64,000 nucleotides of DNA from Endothia cerciana (taxonomy: Eukaryota; Ascomycota; Sordariomycetes; Diaporthales; Cryphonectriaceae): positions 992,001 to 1,056,000 of the forward strand of contig JALRMH010000006.1 of the NCBI GenBank assembly GCA_026119935.1. Direction: 5' to 3'. The notes under the pieces were generated by a model. It searched no databases and had not been told where the DNA came from. It saw nothing but the letters and a program-made list of their open reading frames with translations. This document shows, in pieces, positions 32,532 through 43,500 of the stretch. How positions within the stretch are numbered: the stretch's first letter is position 1; each line of letters starts with the position of its first letter. The position numbers and the translations under genes are program-made.

Positions 32532-35123
32532 ATGCAGCGTCCATCTACTCCCTACAACGATCCCAAGGTCCAAGGCCCCCAAGCCCAGAGACTCGCTTCC
32601 GGCAAAGTACAAGACCTCAGAAAGATGATGCAGCAGAATACCGTCAACAAGACCGCCCTTCACCCAGGCGGTGTTGTGTATGTTCCCCCCCCCCCCTCCC
32701 CACCCCCCTTTCCTCCTGCTGCCGGTGACACTTCCTCCCGCCGTATTCCGGGCAGTGGCTGACCTCGGCTCGTCCACACAGGCCTCACCCTCCGGAACAC
32801 ACTGAGCTGGGTACGCACCGCCCAACAACCCCTCCCGTCGTCGCCCGCGCACGGCTGGGAGAGGACATCAGGAGACGGCTGACCGTGAAACAGAGGAGCT
32901 CCTGTACACCGAGGCCCACATCGACTACAACCGCGTCGCAATCGTATGTACAACCCGGGAGGGCAGGAGGGTGTGGCCAGACGCACAAGAGGCGGGAAAT
33001 GCTGACAGGCCACACAGATCCCCAACCCGTCAGTTGCGACGCTCTACGAAGATGCCCTCGTCTACGAGCAGGGTTCCGCCATCACCTCCAGCGGTGCCCT
33101 GAGCGCCTACTCCGGCAAGAAGACCGGCCGTTCTCCCCAGGACAAGCGGATTGTCAAGGAGCCTTCGTCAGAAAACGACATCTGGTGCGTGGGCTGAGCC
33201 CGTGAGACGGTCCCTGCCAGCAAGTTCCTCCGAAGCTGACATTTCCACAGGTGGGGCCCCGTCAACAAGCCCATGAGCCCTGAAGTGAGCGACATCCATC
33301 CCTCCTGGTTCCATCTGCCTTCTCCCTCCCCGGTTCCTCTCCCCATCTACCTCCTGTCAGCCCGTGTGTTTCTCCGAGGCACAGAGGCAAACGCTTGACC
33401 AGGCCAGTGCCTCTAGCGTGGATCACCCACCCACCCCCCCCCCCGCAAGTACACCTCAAGACGTCATGGCCTTGGAGATGTCGGCAGCTATGCGCCGGCG
33501 ATCGTGGGAGCCGCCTCTCGCGGTCGCCCAGAGCCCGGCCTGCTGGCCTGCTGCTACTGGTCGTCTCTCCGCCATGCACCCGCACACCCCCCCTTGTCGC
33601 TGAGGTCATCATGCAACCCGCCGGCCCCGGTCTATGCACCCCGCTCTCAAGACCCGCCCCACTGCCGCTGCATGGGCGTTCCCACCCGGTTGGGTCTGCA
33701 CCGGATTGGACCGGCTTCCCGCCGCTTTGGTATACCGGCACGCTGAGCCCGCGAGACTGACGTGTGATGCTTCATGCAGGTCTGGAAGATCAACCGCGAA
33801 CGTGCCGTCGACTACCTCAACACAAGAAGCCGTATCTATGTTGTGGACGGCTACGCCGGTTGGGACGAGAAATACCGTATTCGCGTGCGCGTCGTCTGCG
33901 CCCGCGCCTACCATGCTCTCTTCATGCGCAACATGCTCATCCGCCCCCCTCGTGAGGAGCTGGAGGGCTTCCAGCCCGACTACACCATCTACAACGCTGG
34001 GTCCTTCCCCGCCAACAAGTTCACCGAGGGCATGACCTCGGGCACTTCGGTCGCCGTCAACTTTGCCGAGAAGGAGATGGTCATCCTCGGTACCGAGTAT
34101 GCTGGTGAGATGAAGAAGGGCGTCTTCACCGTCCTCTTCTACGAGATGCCAGTCAAGCACAACGTGCTCACGCTGCACTCGTCGGCGAACGAGGGCGATA
34201 AGGGCGATGTCACCCTCTTCTTCGGCCTGTCGGGCACTGGCAAGACGACCCTGTCTGCCGACCCCCGCCGGAAGCTGATCGGCGATGATGAGCACTGCTG
34301 GAGCGACGATGGTGTCTTCAACATCGAGGGCGGCTGCTACGCCAAGTGCATCGGCCTGTCTGGCGAGAAGGAGCCAGATATCTTCAACGCCATCAAGTAC
34401 GGTTCCATTCTGGAGAACGTCGTCTTCGACCCCGAGACCCGTGTGGTCGACTACGACGACGCGACCCTGACCGAGAACACCCGGTGTGCCTACCCCATCG
34501 AGTACATCGAGAACGCCAAGATCCCGTGCCTGTCACCGAGCCACCCGAGCAACATCATCCTCCTCACCTGCGACGCCCGCGGTGTCTTGCCGCCGATCTC
34601 GAAGCTGAGCCGCGATCAGATCATGTTCCACTTCATCTCCGGCTACACCTCCAAGATGGCCGGCACTGAGGACGGGGTCCTCGAGCCGCAGGCTACCTTC
34701 TCCTCCTGCTTCGCCCAGCCCTTCCTGGCCCTGCACCCCATGCGCTACGCCAAGATGCTGGCGGACAAGATCGAGCACCACCGGACCAACGCCTGGCTGC
34801 TCAACACCGGTTGGGTCGGCGCCGGTGCCTCCCAGGGCGGCAAGCGCTGCCCGCTGAAGTACACACGTGCCATCCTGGACGCCGTGCACTCTGGCGAGCT
34901 TGCCAAGGTCGAGTACGAGAACTACGACGTCTTCAACCTGCAGGTCCCCAAGACCTGCCCTGGCGTCCCCTCTGAGCTGCTCAACCCGGCCAAGGCCTGG
35001 ACTGCCGGCGCGGACAGCTTCAAGGAGGAGGTCACCAAGCTGGGCAAGCTCTTCGTGGAGAACTTCAAGAAGTTTGAGTCCGAGGCGACCGAGGAGGTCA
35101 TCAAGGCCGGTCCTGTTGTCTAG
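32532..35123 (+). CDS. pckA: ATP-dependent phosphoenolpyruvate carboxykinase
   Basis: Six exons (32532-32677, 32782-32810, 32894-32943, 33018-33184, 33251-33284, 33780-35123) give 589 residues. PEPCK turns oxaloacetate plus ATP into PEP, the committed step of gluconeogenesis from acetate, fatty acids or amino acids. Kinase-1a P-loop GLSGTGKTT is at 291-299, followed by the metal-binding GDDEHCWSDDG segment; NAGSFPANKFTEGM and RCAYPIEYI are also family hallmarks. The N-terminus is ~35 residues longer than the Aspergillus start near TALHPGG. Exon 2 has only 29 nt and exon 5 only 34 nt, while intron 5 is 495 nt; all joins keep the frame. The gene is acuF in A. nidulans and acu-6 in N. crassa, and is carbon-regulated there. 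Two-thirds of the protein sits in the last exon. Confidence 0.95.
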
Positions 35124-35221
35124 ACGACGGGCCTGACCTGACCCCGGCCCCCCTCGACCTTAACCAACTTAAAACGTCCAGCAACCTCCCATTGTCTATA
35201 ATACTTTTGGTCGCGTTTTCC

Positions 35222-35268
35222 TTTTTTTTTTTTTTTTTTTTGGTTTTTGGTTTTTGGTTTTTGGTTTT
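35222..35268 (+). repeat. T run followed by GGTTTTT heptamer array
   Basis: A 20-base T tract runs into about four GGTTTTT units, in the 3' flank of the PEPCK gene. Confidence 0.85.
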
Positions 35269-35383
35269 CTTCATTCTCTTTCTTTCTCTTCAACAGGACA
35301 ATGACATTACGAGCATGAGCACCACCAGCACATTGGGCATTCGGCTGGCTTTTGGCTAGAAGGCAACGACATCCTATCAACAG

Positions 35384-35510
35384 GCCCGCAACGAGCATAC
35401 GCGCTCCGCGCGATAGGTCATATGATACCACAAACCCGGGGAATCAAAATTTTGAGTGTTGTACTATCACACTTGCGAGCCCGGCAACGAGCACACGCGC
35501 TCCGCGCTAC
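35384..35510 (+). repeat. Pair of diverged direct repeats (~30 bp each)
   Basis: Copies at 35384-35413 and 35479-35510 share GCCCG-CAACGAGCA followed by ACGCGCTCCGCGC with one or two differences. They could be remnants of a duplicated element. Confidence 0.7.
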
Positions 35511-35776
35511 GAGGCAACCGCCGCCATCGACTATAAAGATGTTGCCAGGGATGGACCTGATGGTCCAGAAGGACAGGATAGCCATAGGGCGTCGGATGGA
35601 TACTTGTATCCAGTACCAAGAGGCAAACTGAGAATGAGAAGAGATTCTGAACAACACAGAGACCCGTCGTAGCCTTGTCCGGTGCTAGAATCCATTCCCT
35701 TGTGACATCAATCTAAAATGCAACCAAAGTAAAACCATCACCTCTACCGCGAGCTCCGTCCGAGGCGGTCGACCCG

Positions 35777-36507
35777 TCACATGCCCTCCCCCTCGTCGTC
35801 CTCCTTGGTAGCAACGATCCAGTTCACGTCCGCCACCGGTGGCAGGTGCGTCACCCTGCCGCCCCTCACGCGCCACTTCTTGAGCTCCCCCTCGCCGGCC
35901 CCGCAGGTCCTCATCAGCCCCTCGACCTCGCCCAGGGTCCGCGTCCGCACCGAGGACACCCAGCCGTCCCAGACCAGCACGAAGGGCAGGACGGGGACCA
36001 CCCAGGTCCAGAAGAAGGTGCCGGGGCTCCGCCACCGCCACGCGTAGGCGGGGGCGAAGGCCAGGACGCCGAGGCCGAGGAGGAGTATGGAGAGGAAGGA
36101 GCGGAAGGAGCGGTCCTGCAGCTCGAAGATGGCGAAGCCGGACGAGGCGCGCAGGGCGTCGCGCAGGATGGCGCGGGCGAGGGGGTCCGGGAAGTGGTGG
36201 AAGGCCAGGTGGAAGGTCCTGAAGATCCGCGGGGGGGTGGTGGTGGTGGTGGTGTTGGTGTTGGACGCCGGCGGCGGCAGCGGCGGCTCGACGGCCCCGA
36301 GGAGGTCCGGGGGCGAGCTGGCCGCGTCGACGGACAGGGGGGCGTAGTGGATGTTGGGCGAGGCGGCGGCGGAGAGGACCCAGTTGGGGATGTGGGGGTG
36401 CAGGTCCGTGAGGACGAACTGGACTGGTCGCTGCCGTTGCTGTTGCCGCCGCCGCCCGGGCTGGCCCCCCTTCGCGGCGGCGCCGCCGTTTGCGTCCCCG
36501 GCGGCCG

Positions 36508-36538
<31 letters not shown>

Positions 36539-36985
36539 CCCTTCTTCTTCTTCTTCTTCTTCTTCTTCTTCTTCTTCTTCTCCTTCTCCTCCTTCTTGTC
36601 CTCCCCCGCCGCCGCCGGCGGGCGGGACCCGCCCGTTGATGTGACTCTCAATCGAGGGGGTCGGCCCGCCCCCGCCCGAGCAGTAGTCCACGAAGACGTG
36701 GTCCCCGGCCCGGCCGCCGCCCAGCTCGCCCGCGAGGATCCTGGCGGCGATGGAGGCGGGCGACTCGGGCTGGATCGGCTTGATGCTCATGAGCCACGCC
36801 TCCGTCAGGGCGGCCTGGACCTTGGCGCGGACCCAGGGGTGGCACCTGGTGGCGGCTGTCAGCCTTCTGTTTTCTTCTCCTTGTGTGTGTCTTCTGGGGG
36901 TTGGGAAAGGCGCGAGAGCATGCATTGCCTACCAGGGCTGGTCGTGGATCTCGAAGAGGTGCATCCGCGGGAGCCAGGGCGCCAT
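35777..36985 (-). CDS. Methyltransferase-like membrane protein, conserved in fungi, function unknown
   Basis: Two exons (36985-36933 and 36845-35777) around an 87-nt intron give 373 residues; the intron restores the start MAPWLPRMHLFEIHDQPW, which matches the conserved opening of this family. The glycine-rich FVDYCSGGGGPTPSIE (69-84) looks like motif I of a class I SAM-dependent methyltransferase, followed by FVLTDLHPHIP and FHLAFHHFPDPLA, which act as later motifs. Near the C-terminus two hydrophobic segments (about residues 265-285 and 290-310) suggest membrane attachment. Between motif I and the next strand lies a low-complexity insertion (about 93-165) of poly-Gly, about 14 Glu and about 9 Ser from trinucleotide repeats. 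I recall the family as uncharacterised fungal proteins; no substrate is known. The gene is head to head with the P450. Confidence 0.75.
36508..36590 (+). repeat. Coding trinucleotide repeats (CTG)n and (CTT)n
   Basis: CTG and CTT arrays on the plus strand encode poly-Ser and poly-Glu on the minus strand inside the methyltransferase-like gene. They probably vary in length between strains. Confidence 0.9.
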
Positions 36986-37063
36986 CTCGGATGAGTCCTG
37001 GGTTGGTCCTGAGGGGGGAAGGTTGAGGCGTCGAGAGGTGAAGGGGGTTGGTTGGTTATTAAA

Positions 37064-37104
37064 CCAGTCAGTCAGTCAGTCAGTCAGTCAGTCAGTCAGT
37101 TAGT
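37064..37104 (+). repeat. (CAGT)n tetranucleotide microsatellite
   Basis: About ten CAGT units in the divergent promoter region, upstream of the methyltransferase-like gene; read on the minus strand it is (ACTG)n. Confidence 0.9.
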
Positions 37105-37236
37105 CAATTGACGTCTCCCAGTAGAGCTGGTCGATGTCGCCTATATCGAGAGGTGAGGCTGTCAAGAATATCACGAAACAGCGTGTGTGGCCCTTAAGCC
37201 CAGGAAGATAAAAGGGAGGGGGGGAGGAGGACGAGG

Positions 37237-37287
37237 AGGAGCAGCAGCCAGCAGCAGCCAGCAGCAGCCAGCCAGCAGCCAGCAGCA
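37237..37287 (+). repeat. AGCAGCC / CAG repeat cluster
   Basis: Imperfect tandem units of CAGCAGC and CAGC in the divergent promoter. A similar motif recurs directly upstream of the P450 ATG at 37650-37663. Confidence 0.8.
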
Positions 37288-37608
37288 ATCAACAAAGTCA
37301 ACACCCTGCGTTCTGTATCATGAACGTTGAGACCGCGGTGAGACAGGGTCCGTCCATCCGGGGCGCTAGACTCTGCCCGAGGTGGGCACCCCTGAAACTT
37401 TTGGTAATTACGCAGTACTGTACAGTGTAACTACCACCAAGTGAGTGTAGGTAGTGTGGTACATACTGTACTGTACTAATGATGTTACCACCTCCCCCCT
37501 CCCCCCGCCCCCCCCAAATAAATATACATGCACACAGCTCTCTTGCATAACTGTCAGGGTGGGTGATCAGAGCCGTGTACAAACGAGTGCTCATTCGACT
37601 ACCTACCT

Positions 37609-37618
37609 TATATATATA
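37609..37618 (+). promoter_or_regulatory. Candidate TATA box of the P450 gene
   Basis: TATATATATA located 48-57 bases before the P450 ATG at 37666. If it is the core promoter, the leader is very short. Confidence 0.45.
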
Positions 37619-37665
37619 CACACCTCAGACGAGGCGGGATGAGGTAGCGTGAGCAGCAGCCAGCC

Positions 37666-39660
37666 ATGGCCAGCCTCAGCATCTGCACGAGCTGGCTTGC
37701 CGGGGCGGTCCTCCTGGGCCTCGCCATCCTCCTCAACTCCGCCCTGAGAGAGAGCGGCATCACGAGAGACGGACGGCCCCTGAGGTGAGCGCCCCCCGGA
37801 GGAGGAGGAGGAGGAGGAGGAGGAGGTACCCCACATCACGGTCACCGCCGCCCATCAACCGCTGACGCCGCGCTTTGCTGTGCTTGCACAAAGAAAACCA
37901 CCCAACACCCTGCCGCTGGTCGGCAACGGCCTGCTCTTCCTCCAGGCCCGGCAGAAGCTCTTCTCCTGGTTCGTCAGGTGCGAGCGCGCCTTCGGCCGCG
38001 AGACGTTCGAGCTCTACGTCCCCAGCCTGCCGCCGGGCGTCGTCATCAACGACCCGAGGAACCTGGAGTTCGTCTTCAGGAACGAGGGCCTCTTCGCCAA
38101 GGGGGAGTTCATGAAGAAGCCCCTGTGGGACTTGTTCGGTGAGTCGCGAGGGGCTGGGACTCGCCCGCGAGGTGACGCGACGAGGCAGCAGGGCCGCGTG
38201 CCGTGGCTGATCGCGCTGGGCTTGCAGGACACGGCATCATCAACTCGGACGGCGAGCTCTGGCGGGTCCAGCGCAGGGCCGGCCTGGGCTTCCTGAGCAA
38301 CAAGAACCTCCAGGTCCTCACGGACGTCGCCCTGCCGCGGTACCTGGCCCGGAGCATCGACGATCTCAAGGCCAGGTGCGGTAGTAACCGCCGCGAGGCA
38401 GACCTGCAGGCCGTGTTCCACGAGATCACGAGCCAGCTGATGGGCAGGATGGCATACAATGTACGCCCCCCCCCCCCCACCACCCCCTCCCGCTCCTGCT
38501 GCTGTCCTCCCCGCGTGATGGTGGGAGTGCTCATATGCTATGTATACACACGCAGATGGAGATGCACGCCGACGACGACTTCACCGTCGCGTTCGACTAC
38601 GCCTCCGGGGTCTGTGCCGAGCGGGTGCAGAACCCGCTATGGCAGATCACCGAGGTCTTTCTCGGCTCGAGGATGCGGAGGTCTGTCGCCACCGTCAAGG
38701 CGTTTGGCAGGCGGATCGTCGACAGTGCCGTGGAGGACCGCGAGAGGGGACTGGACGGCTCCACGGCTGCTGCGGCGGCGGCGGCGGCGGCGTCCGGGGA
38801 GGAAAAGCTCGACGAGATCTCCGGGAGCCTCATCCAGTCGCTCCTGGACTCCATCGGGGATCGACACATGGTCGCCGACGCAGCGCTGAACTACCTCTCC
38901 GCCGGTGAGACGGCCACCCACCCGCCCTCCTCCCCCGAGCGTGTGCTGTGTCGGGTCGTCACTAACAACCCCCTCAGGCCGAGACACAACCGCACAGGCC
39001 CTGACGTGGACCTTCCACCTCCTCATGCACCACCGCTACGTCTACGCCAGGGTCCGGAGCGAGGTCCAGTCCCTCCTAGACGACCCCTCCCTCCCCCTCC
39101 CCACCACCCCGCACGACGCCCTCCCCTTCAACCCGAACCTCTTCACCCCGGCGGCCCTCCCCTACACGCACGCCGTCCTCCTGGAGTCCCTGCGCCTCCA
39201 CCCCCCGATCCCCTTCGAGATCAAGCAGGCCCAGTCCGCCACCACCCTCCCCGACGGCACCTCCCTGCCCGCGGGCTCCGTCGTCGTCTGGTGCCCCTGG
39301 GCGATGAACCGCTCGCGCCTCACGTGGGGCGCCGGCGCCGACGCCTTCCGGCCCGACCGGTGGCTCCAGCCCCACCCCCACCCCGGCGGCCGGCCGGGGG
39401 ACGTCCGCGTGGCGCCCAGGCCCGCGCCCGAGTTCCCCGTCTTCAACGGCGGGCCGAGGACCTGCCTGGGCAGGCGCATGGCGGAGCTGGTCGCCGTCCA
39501 GGTGATCGCCGCCGTGGTGTGGGCCTTCGACTTCGTGCCCGCGTACGAGGGGAGGGAGAGGAGGAGCAAGAGCAGCCTGACGTTGCCGATGGAGGGCGGG
39601 CTGCCCGTGTTTGTGAAGGTGAGGAATCGGGGCGGCGGCGCGGCGGGGGAGGAGGTCTGA
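37666..39660 (+). CDS. Cytochrome P450, CYP52-like (fatty-acid/alkane hydroxylase type)
   Basis: Five exons (37666-37784, 37894-38138, 38228-38460, 38556-38904, 38978-39660; introns 109, 89, 95 and 73 nt) give 542 residues. An N-terminal anchor (LAGAVLLGLAILL) places it on the ER. The I-helix motif AGRDTTA (315-321), the ESLR of helix K (385-388) and the heme loop FNGGPRTCLGRR with Cys478 are all intact. The WRVQRRAG segment and the overall pattern resemble the CYP52/CYP539/CYP86-like clan, which hydroxylates fatty acids or n-alkanes at the chain end; the family name is inferred. An Ala10-like stretch (about 248-257) comes from a GCG/GCT repeat. Intron 3 starts GTACG then a 13-C run, and intron 1 holds a GGA array. 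The PEPCK gene nearby could be metabolically linked, but no shared element is proven. Confidence 0.9.
37797..37825 (+). repeat. (GGA)n array in intron 1 of the P450
   Basis: About nine GGA units lie in the first intron of the P450 gene. Confidence 0.85.
38466..38478 (+). repeat. Poly-C run next to the 5' splice site of P450 intron 3
   Basis: 13 consecutive C start five bases into the intron. Confidence 0.9.
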
Positions 39661-40534
<874 letters not shown>

Positions 40535-43500
40535 CTAGAACATGCCTCCAGGCAGATTAGGCGAAGCCCTTCCGCGCAAGCCCATAACCACGGCCCTGCC
40601 AGCTGGCGGGCCGACGGCTACCTGAGGTGGGCTGGCCCGCTTGCCAGGAGCAGAAGTGGCTCGCACGTCCATCTTCATCTCAGAAGTGGCCTTTCTCAGC
40701 CTGCGTTGGCCTTCGTCACTCGTGGAGAATGCGCCGTTCCGCTCTCCTTCAGGGGTCTGGGCGAAAGGAGCCACCGGCGGGGACACAAGAGGCAGTTGTG
40801 GCGTGCTCGCACTAAAAGCACCACTGTCCGGCTCGTCACCCCTGCGACTGCCCATCAAGCCGCCCATAATCGTCCTTGTTCGAGAACTATCACGCCTCCG
40901 CCTCGGGTTGACTGGTGGTAGGGGCGGTGGTGAGCTGGGATCAGCGAGACTGCCACTTCTCGATCTGTTGCCCCGTGCGTCTGCAGTGGAGGACGGCAAG
41001 TTTGTCGTCGGGACTCGGGACGTCGACATCACGAACGTCGGCTCTGAGATGTCCTTCTTGTTCACAACCCTCTTCATGGAGTCGGTTAGTGTCGAGCCGT
41101 TCGCGTTCGCATGGTTGTTCATAGAGGCAGACGGGCGTCTTGAGGGCGGGATCGTAGGCGTCGAAGGGGCTGATCCAGGGGCGTTATTAGGCTGGAAAGG
41201 AGCGCGAGAAAACTCGAACTTTCCGCCTTGCGGAGAAAGAGGAAACGGTCCAGAAGGCATGGGACCCGTCATTGACCTTCCCGGGAAGCTCCTCATGTTT
41301 GGCGAAGCGCTGCTGCCCTCATGGTACGGCGCTGGAGCATTTGGGCGGTGGCCATTTTGAAAGGCACCGACGGGCGGGAGGTAAGGCGAGCGTCGAATAT
41401 CGGTCCCAGGAAGTCCTGGAGAGCGAATCGGGGGGTTGCGTGGCCCCGGAGCGCCGAGCATCTCCGCAGGCATGGGCGGGCCTTCCTTGTAGTCTGGGCG
41501 ATCCCTCGATCTTGGTGGAGGCCTGCTTCGTGACCGACCTGACCCTTCGCTGTTCTCGGACCCGCTACGATCTCGAGCGGCTTTCGACTGCAGTCGGGGC
41601 GGTTGAGGCGCATCCTGCGGGGAGTCTTCCCTCATTTGTCGATACTGACGGGGACTGACGTGCTGACGCTCCCTACTAGGAGTGCGTGTTGCTCCGCGCC
41701 GTGCCCCAGTTGCCGAGGACATTTGTTCCATTGACGTAGACGTTGTCGGTTGCCCATTTTGCGGCGAAGGTCTTGCCATGGTCTCGAGTTCTTTGCGTCT
41801 CTGGACTTCCCGCCTTGCTTGCCTGAAGGCTCTTAGGCTGGGATGAGCATCTTCCTCTTCATTCAATCGCGCCTCGGTATTAATACTCTCATCCTGCTCC
41901 TTGATAGAATGCGGTGCGGCTTCCCGGCCTCGGTCGATCAGGGATCCGCGGCTGCTCTTGACCTTCAGAATGCCCAGCGGGTTCGACCGGGCTGGGGGAG
42001 TTGGCAGGTCGCCCGTCGGCGCTGCCGCTGTCGGCGGTGAGAAGGACTGAGCGTCGGTCTCAACGAACGAGGTGAGCTTTTCTCTTACGCGCCGGCGTGC
42101 ATTGGCTAGTTGAGACGCGAATTCATCCTCCTCATCTGGGGAACGCGGCGAGTCCAAGAAGGTTGTCGGTGAGGTTGGAGACATTGTCGAATCATCTACC
42201 CTGCGCAAAGGGTGCTTTCTTGAGTCCGAAGGGCTCTGCTCAGCACCACCCTCTGAAGCCTCTGTCCAGGCTGGCTCCTCCCAGGGCTTTCTTGACCTGT
42301 GAACATCGTCGTGTCTATTGGGTGGAGATTGAGAGTCATTGTGTGGAGCATAGATAGACGAGACGTCGCTTTCTGTACGCAGGTGTTGCCGTACCATGCC
42401 ACTCAGGCCCACGTTAGGTCCTAAGGTCGGAGAGTCTGCCAGGGTCGCCGCTTGGGGCCCGACAGACAGCAACCCGGCTTTTCCCGAACGATGCTGCTCG
42501 TTCGCTCTTGAGGGGATGGTTTGTGGTGTCGACGCTGCTAGGCTCCGAAAGGCGGGATGATCCTGATCGGATGGTCGCTCCAATCTGACTTCGGGAGAGG
42601 GTTGGCTCGTGAAGAAATGCCCGTTCAAGATCGGCGACTCAAGTGTCTCACCCAAGGAGGTGACTGCAGCGTTCTGTTGCCCAGCCACGTTGACTTGATC
42701 TGACACAGATACAATGGTTGTCTTGGTGTCCGGGTCCTGTCTCCGATTTGATGCTACTGACTGAGAACGAGAACCGGAGAACGAGAAATCTGCATCGTCA
42801 TGGAACCTCTGCGTTGGCGTTTCTCGGCCAAGTTGAAGCTGACGCTGCCTCTCAGCGTATTTCGAATCGTCGTAGGTCGAGTTCGGTTTCTGGAACATGT
42901 TCATAGCGGTAGCTTTGCCGAGGTCCTGTGGCTGGATATCGAGTGCAACCTGCTCACCGGTGCCGGCATCACTGATCGGAGGGCTCAGAGGCGGAGGCGT
43001 GAAGAGTCCAGCTTTTCCATCTGTGGCATTCGAGACTCGAGTGTTCAGGTTCATGGAGCCGTTCAGAGGGCCAGTGGCTGGTGGGCTGATGGACCGCAGA
43101 TTTGGGGCACTACCTTTGGTCAGAACGGTCCGACGCTCACCTCCGTAGGCCCCCCAGCGATCGGCGAAAGCCTGCATGGTCGGAGAAGGTGAATTTGGGC
43201 CCAGCTCGGGAGTGCGAGCGCCTCCAGGACGTCGCGCCAGCGTGTCTACTCTTGATAGCACCGAGTGCTGCTGCTCTTGCAAGTCCTGAGTCAAGCCCTG
43301 TTCATAGAGTCTGCGAGTCCGGGTGACATGTCGTTCCAGTGATGGTGTTGAAGACGCCGAGGATGTTGCCGTTTGCTGTGAATGGACTTCCTTGGAGGCC
43401 GCATTCGACTGTGAAACAATCGAGGTGGCAGCGGTCGAATTTCGACCGCCAGAGGGTGTTGAGGAGGTCGTTGAAGAGGTCTCCCTCTTCTTATTGTAGC

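Larger units (their letters stand above)
35124..35776. other. Convergent spacer with T-rich and direct repeats
   Basis: It contains a 20-base T run (35222-35241), GGTTTTT heptamers (35242-35268) and two related ~30-bp copies at 35384-35413 and 35479-35510. No gene is recognised. Confidence 0.5.
36986..37665. other. Divergent promoter of methyltransferase-like gene and P450, repeat-rich
   Basis: 680 bp between two 5' ends. It carries a (CAGT)n array (37064-37104), CAG/CCAG repeats (37237-37287), GTAC-rich near-palindromes (37412-37475) and a TATATATATA box (37609-37618). No extra gene is supported. Confidence 0.55.

Noticed and set aside
35846..36994. 382-residue plus-strand open frame
   Set aside because: It is the antisense shadow of the methyltransferase-like gene; its poly-Phe stretch comes from the (CTT)n repeat, and the minus-strand product has conserved motifs.
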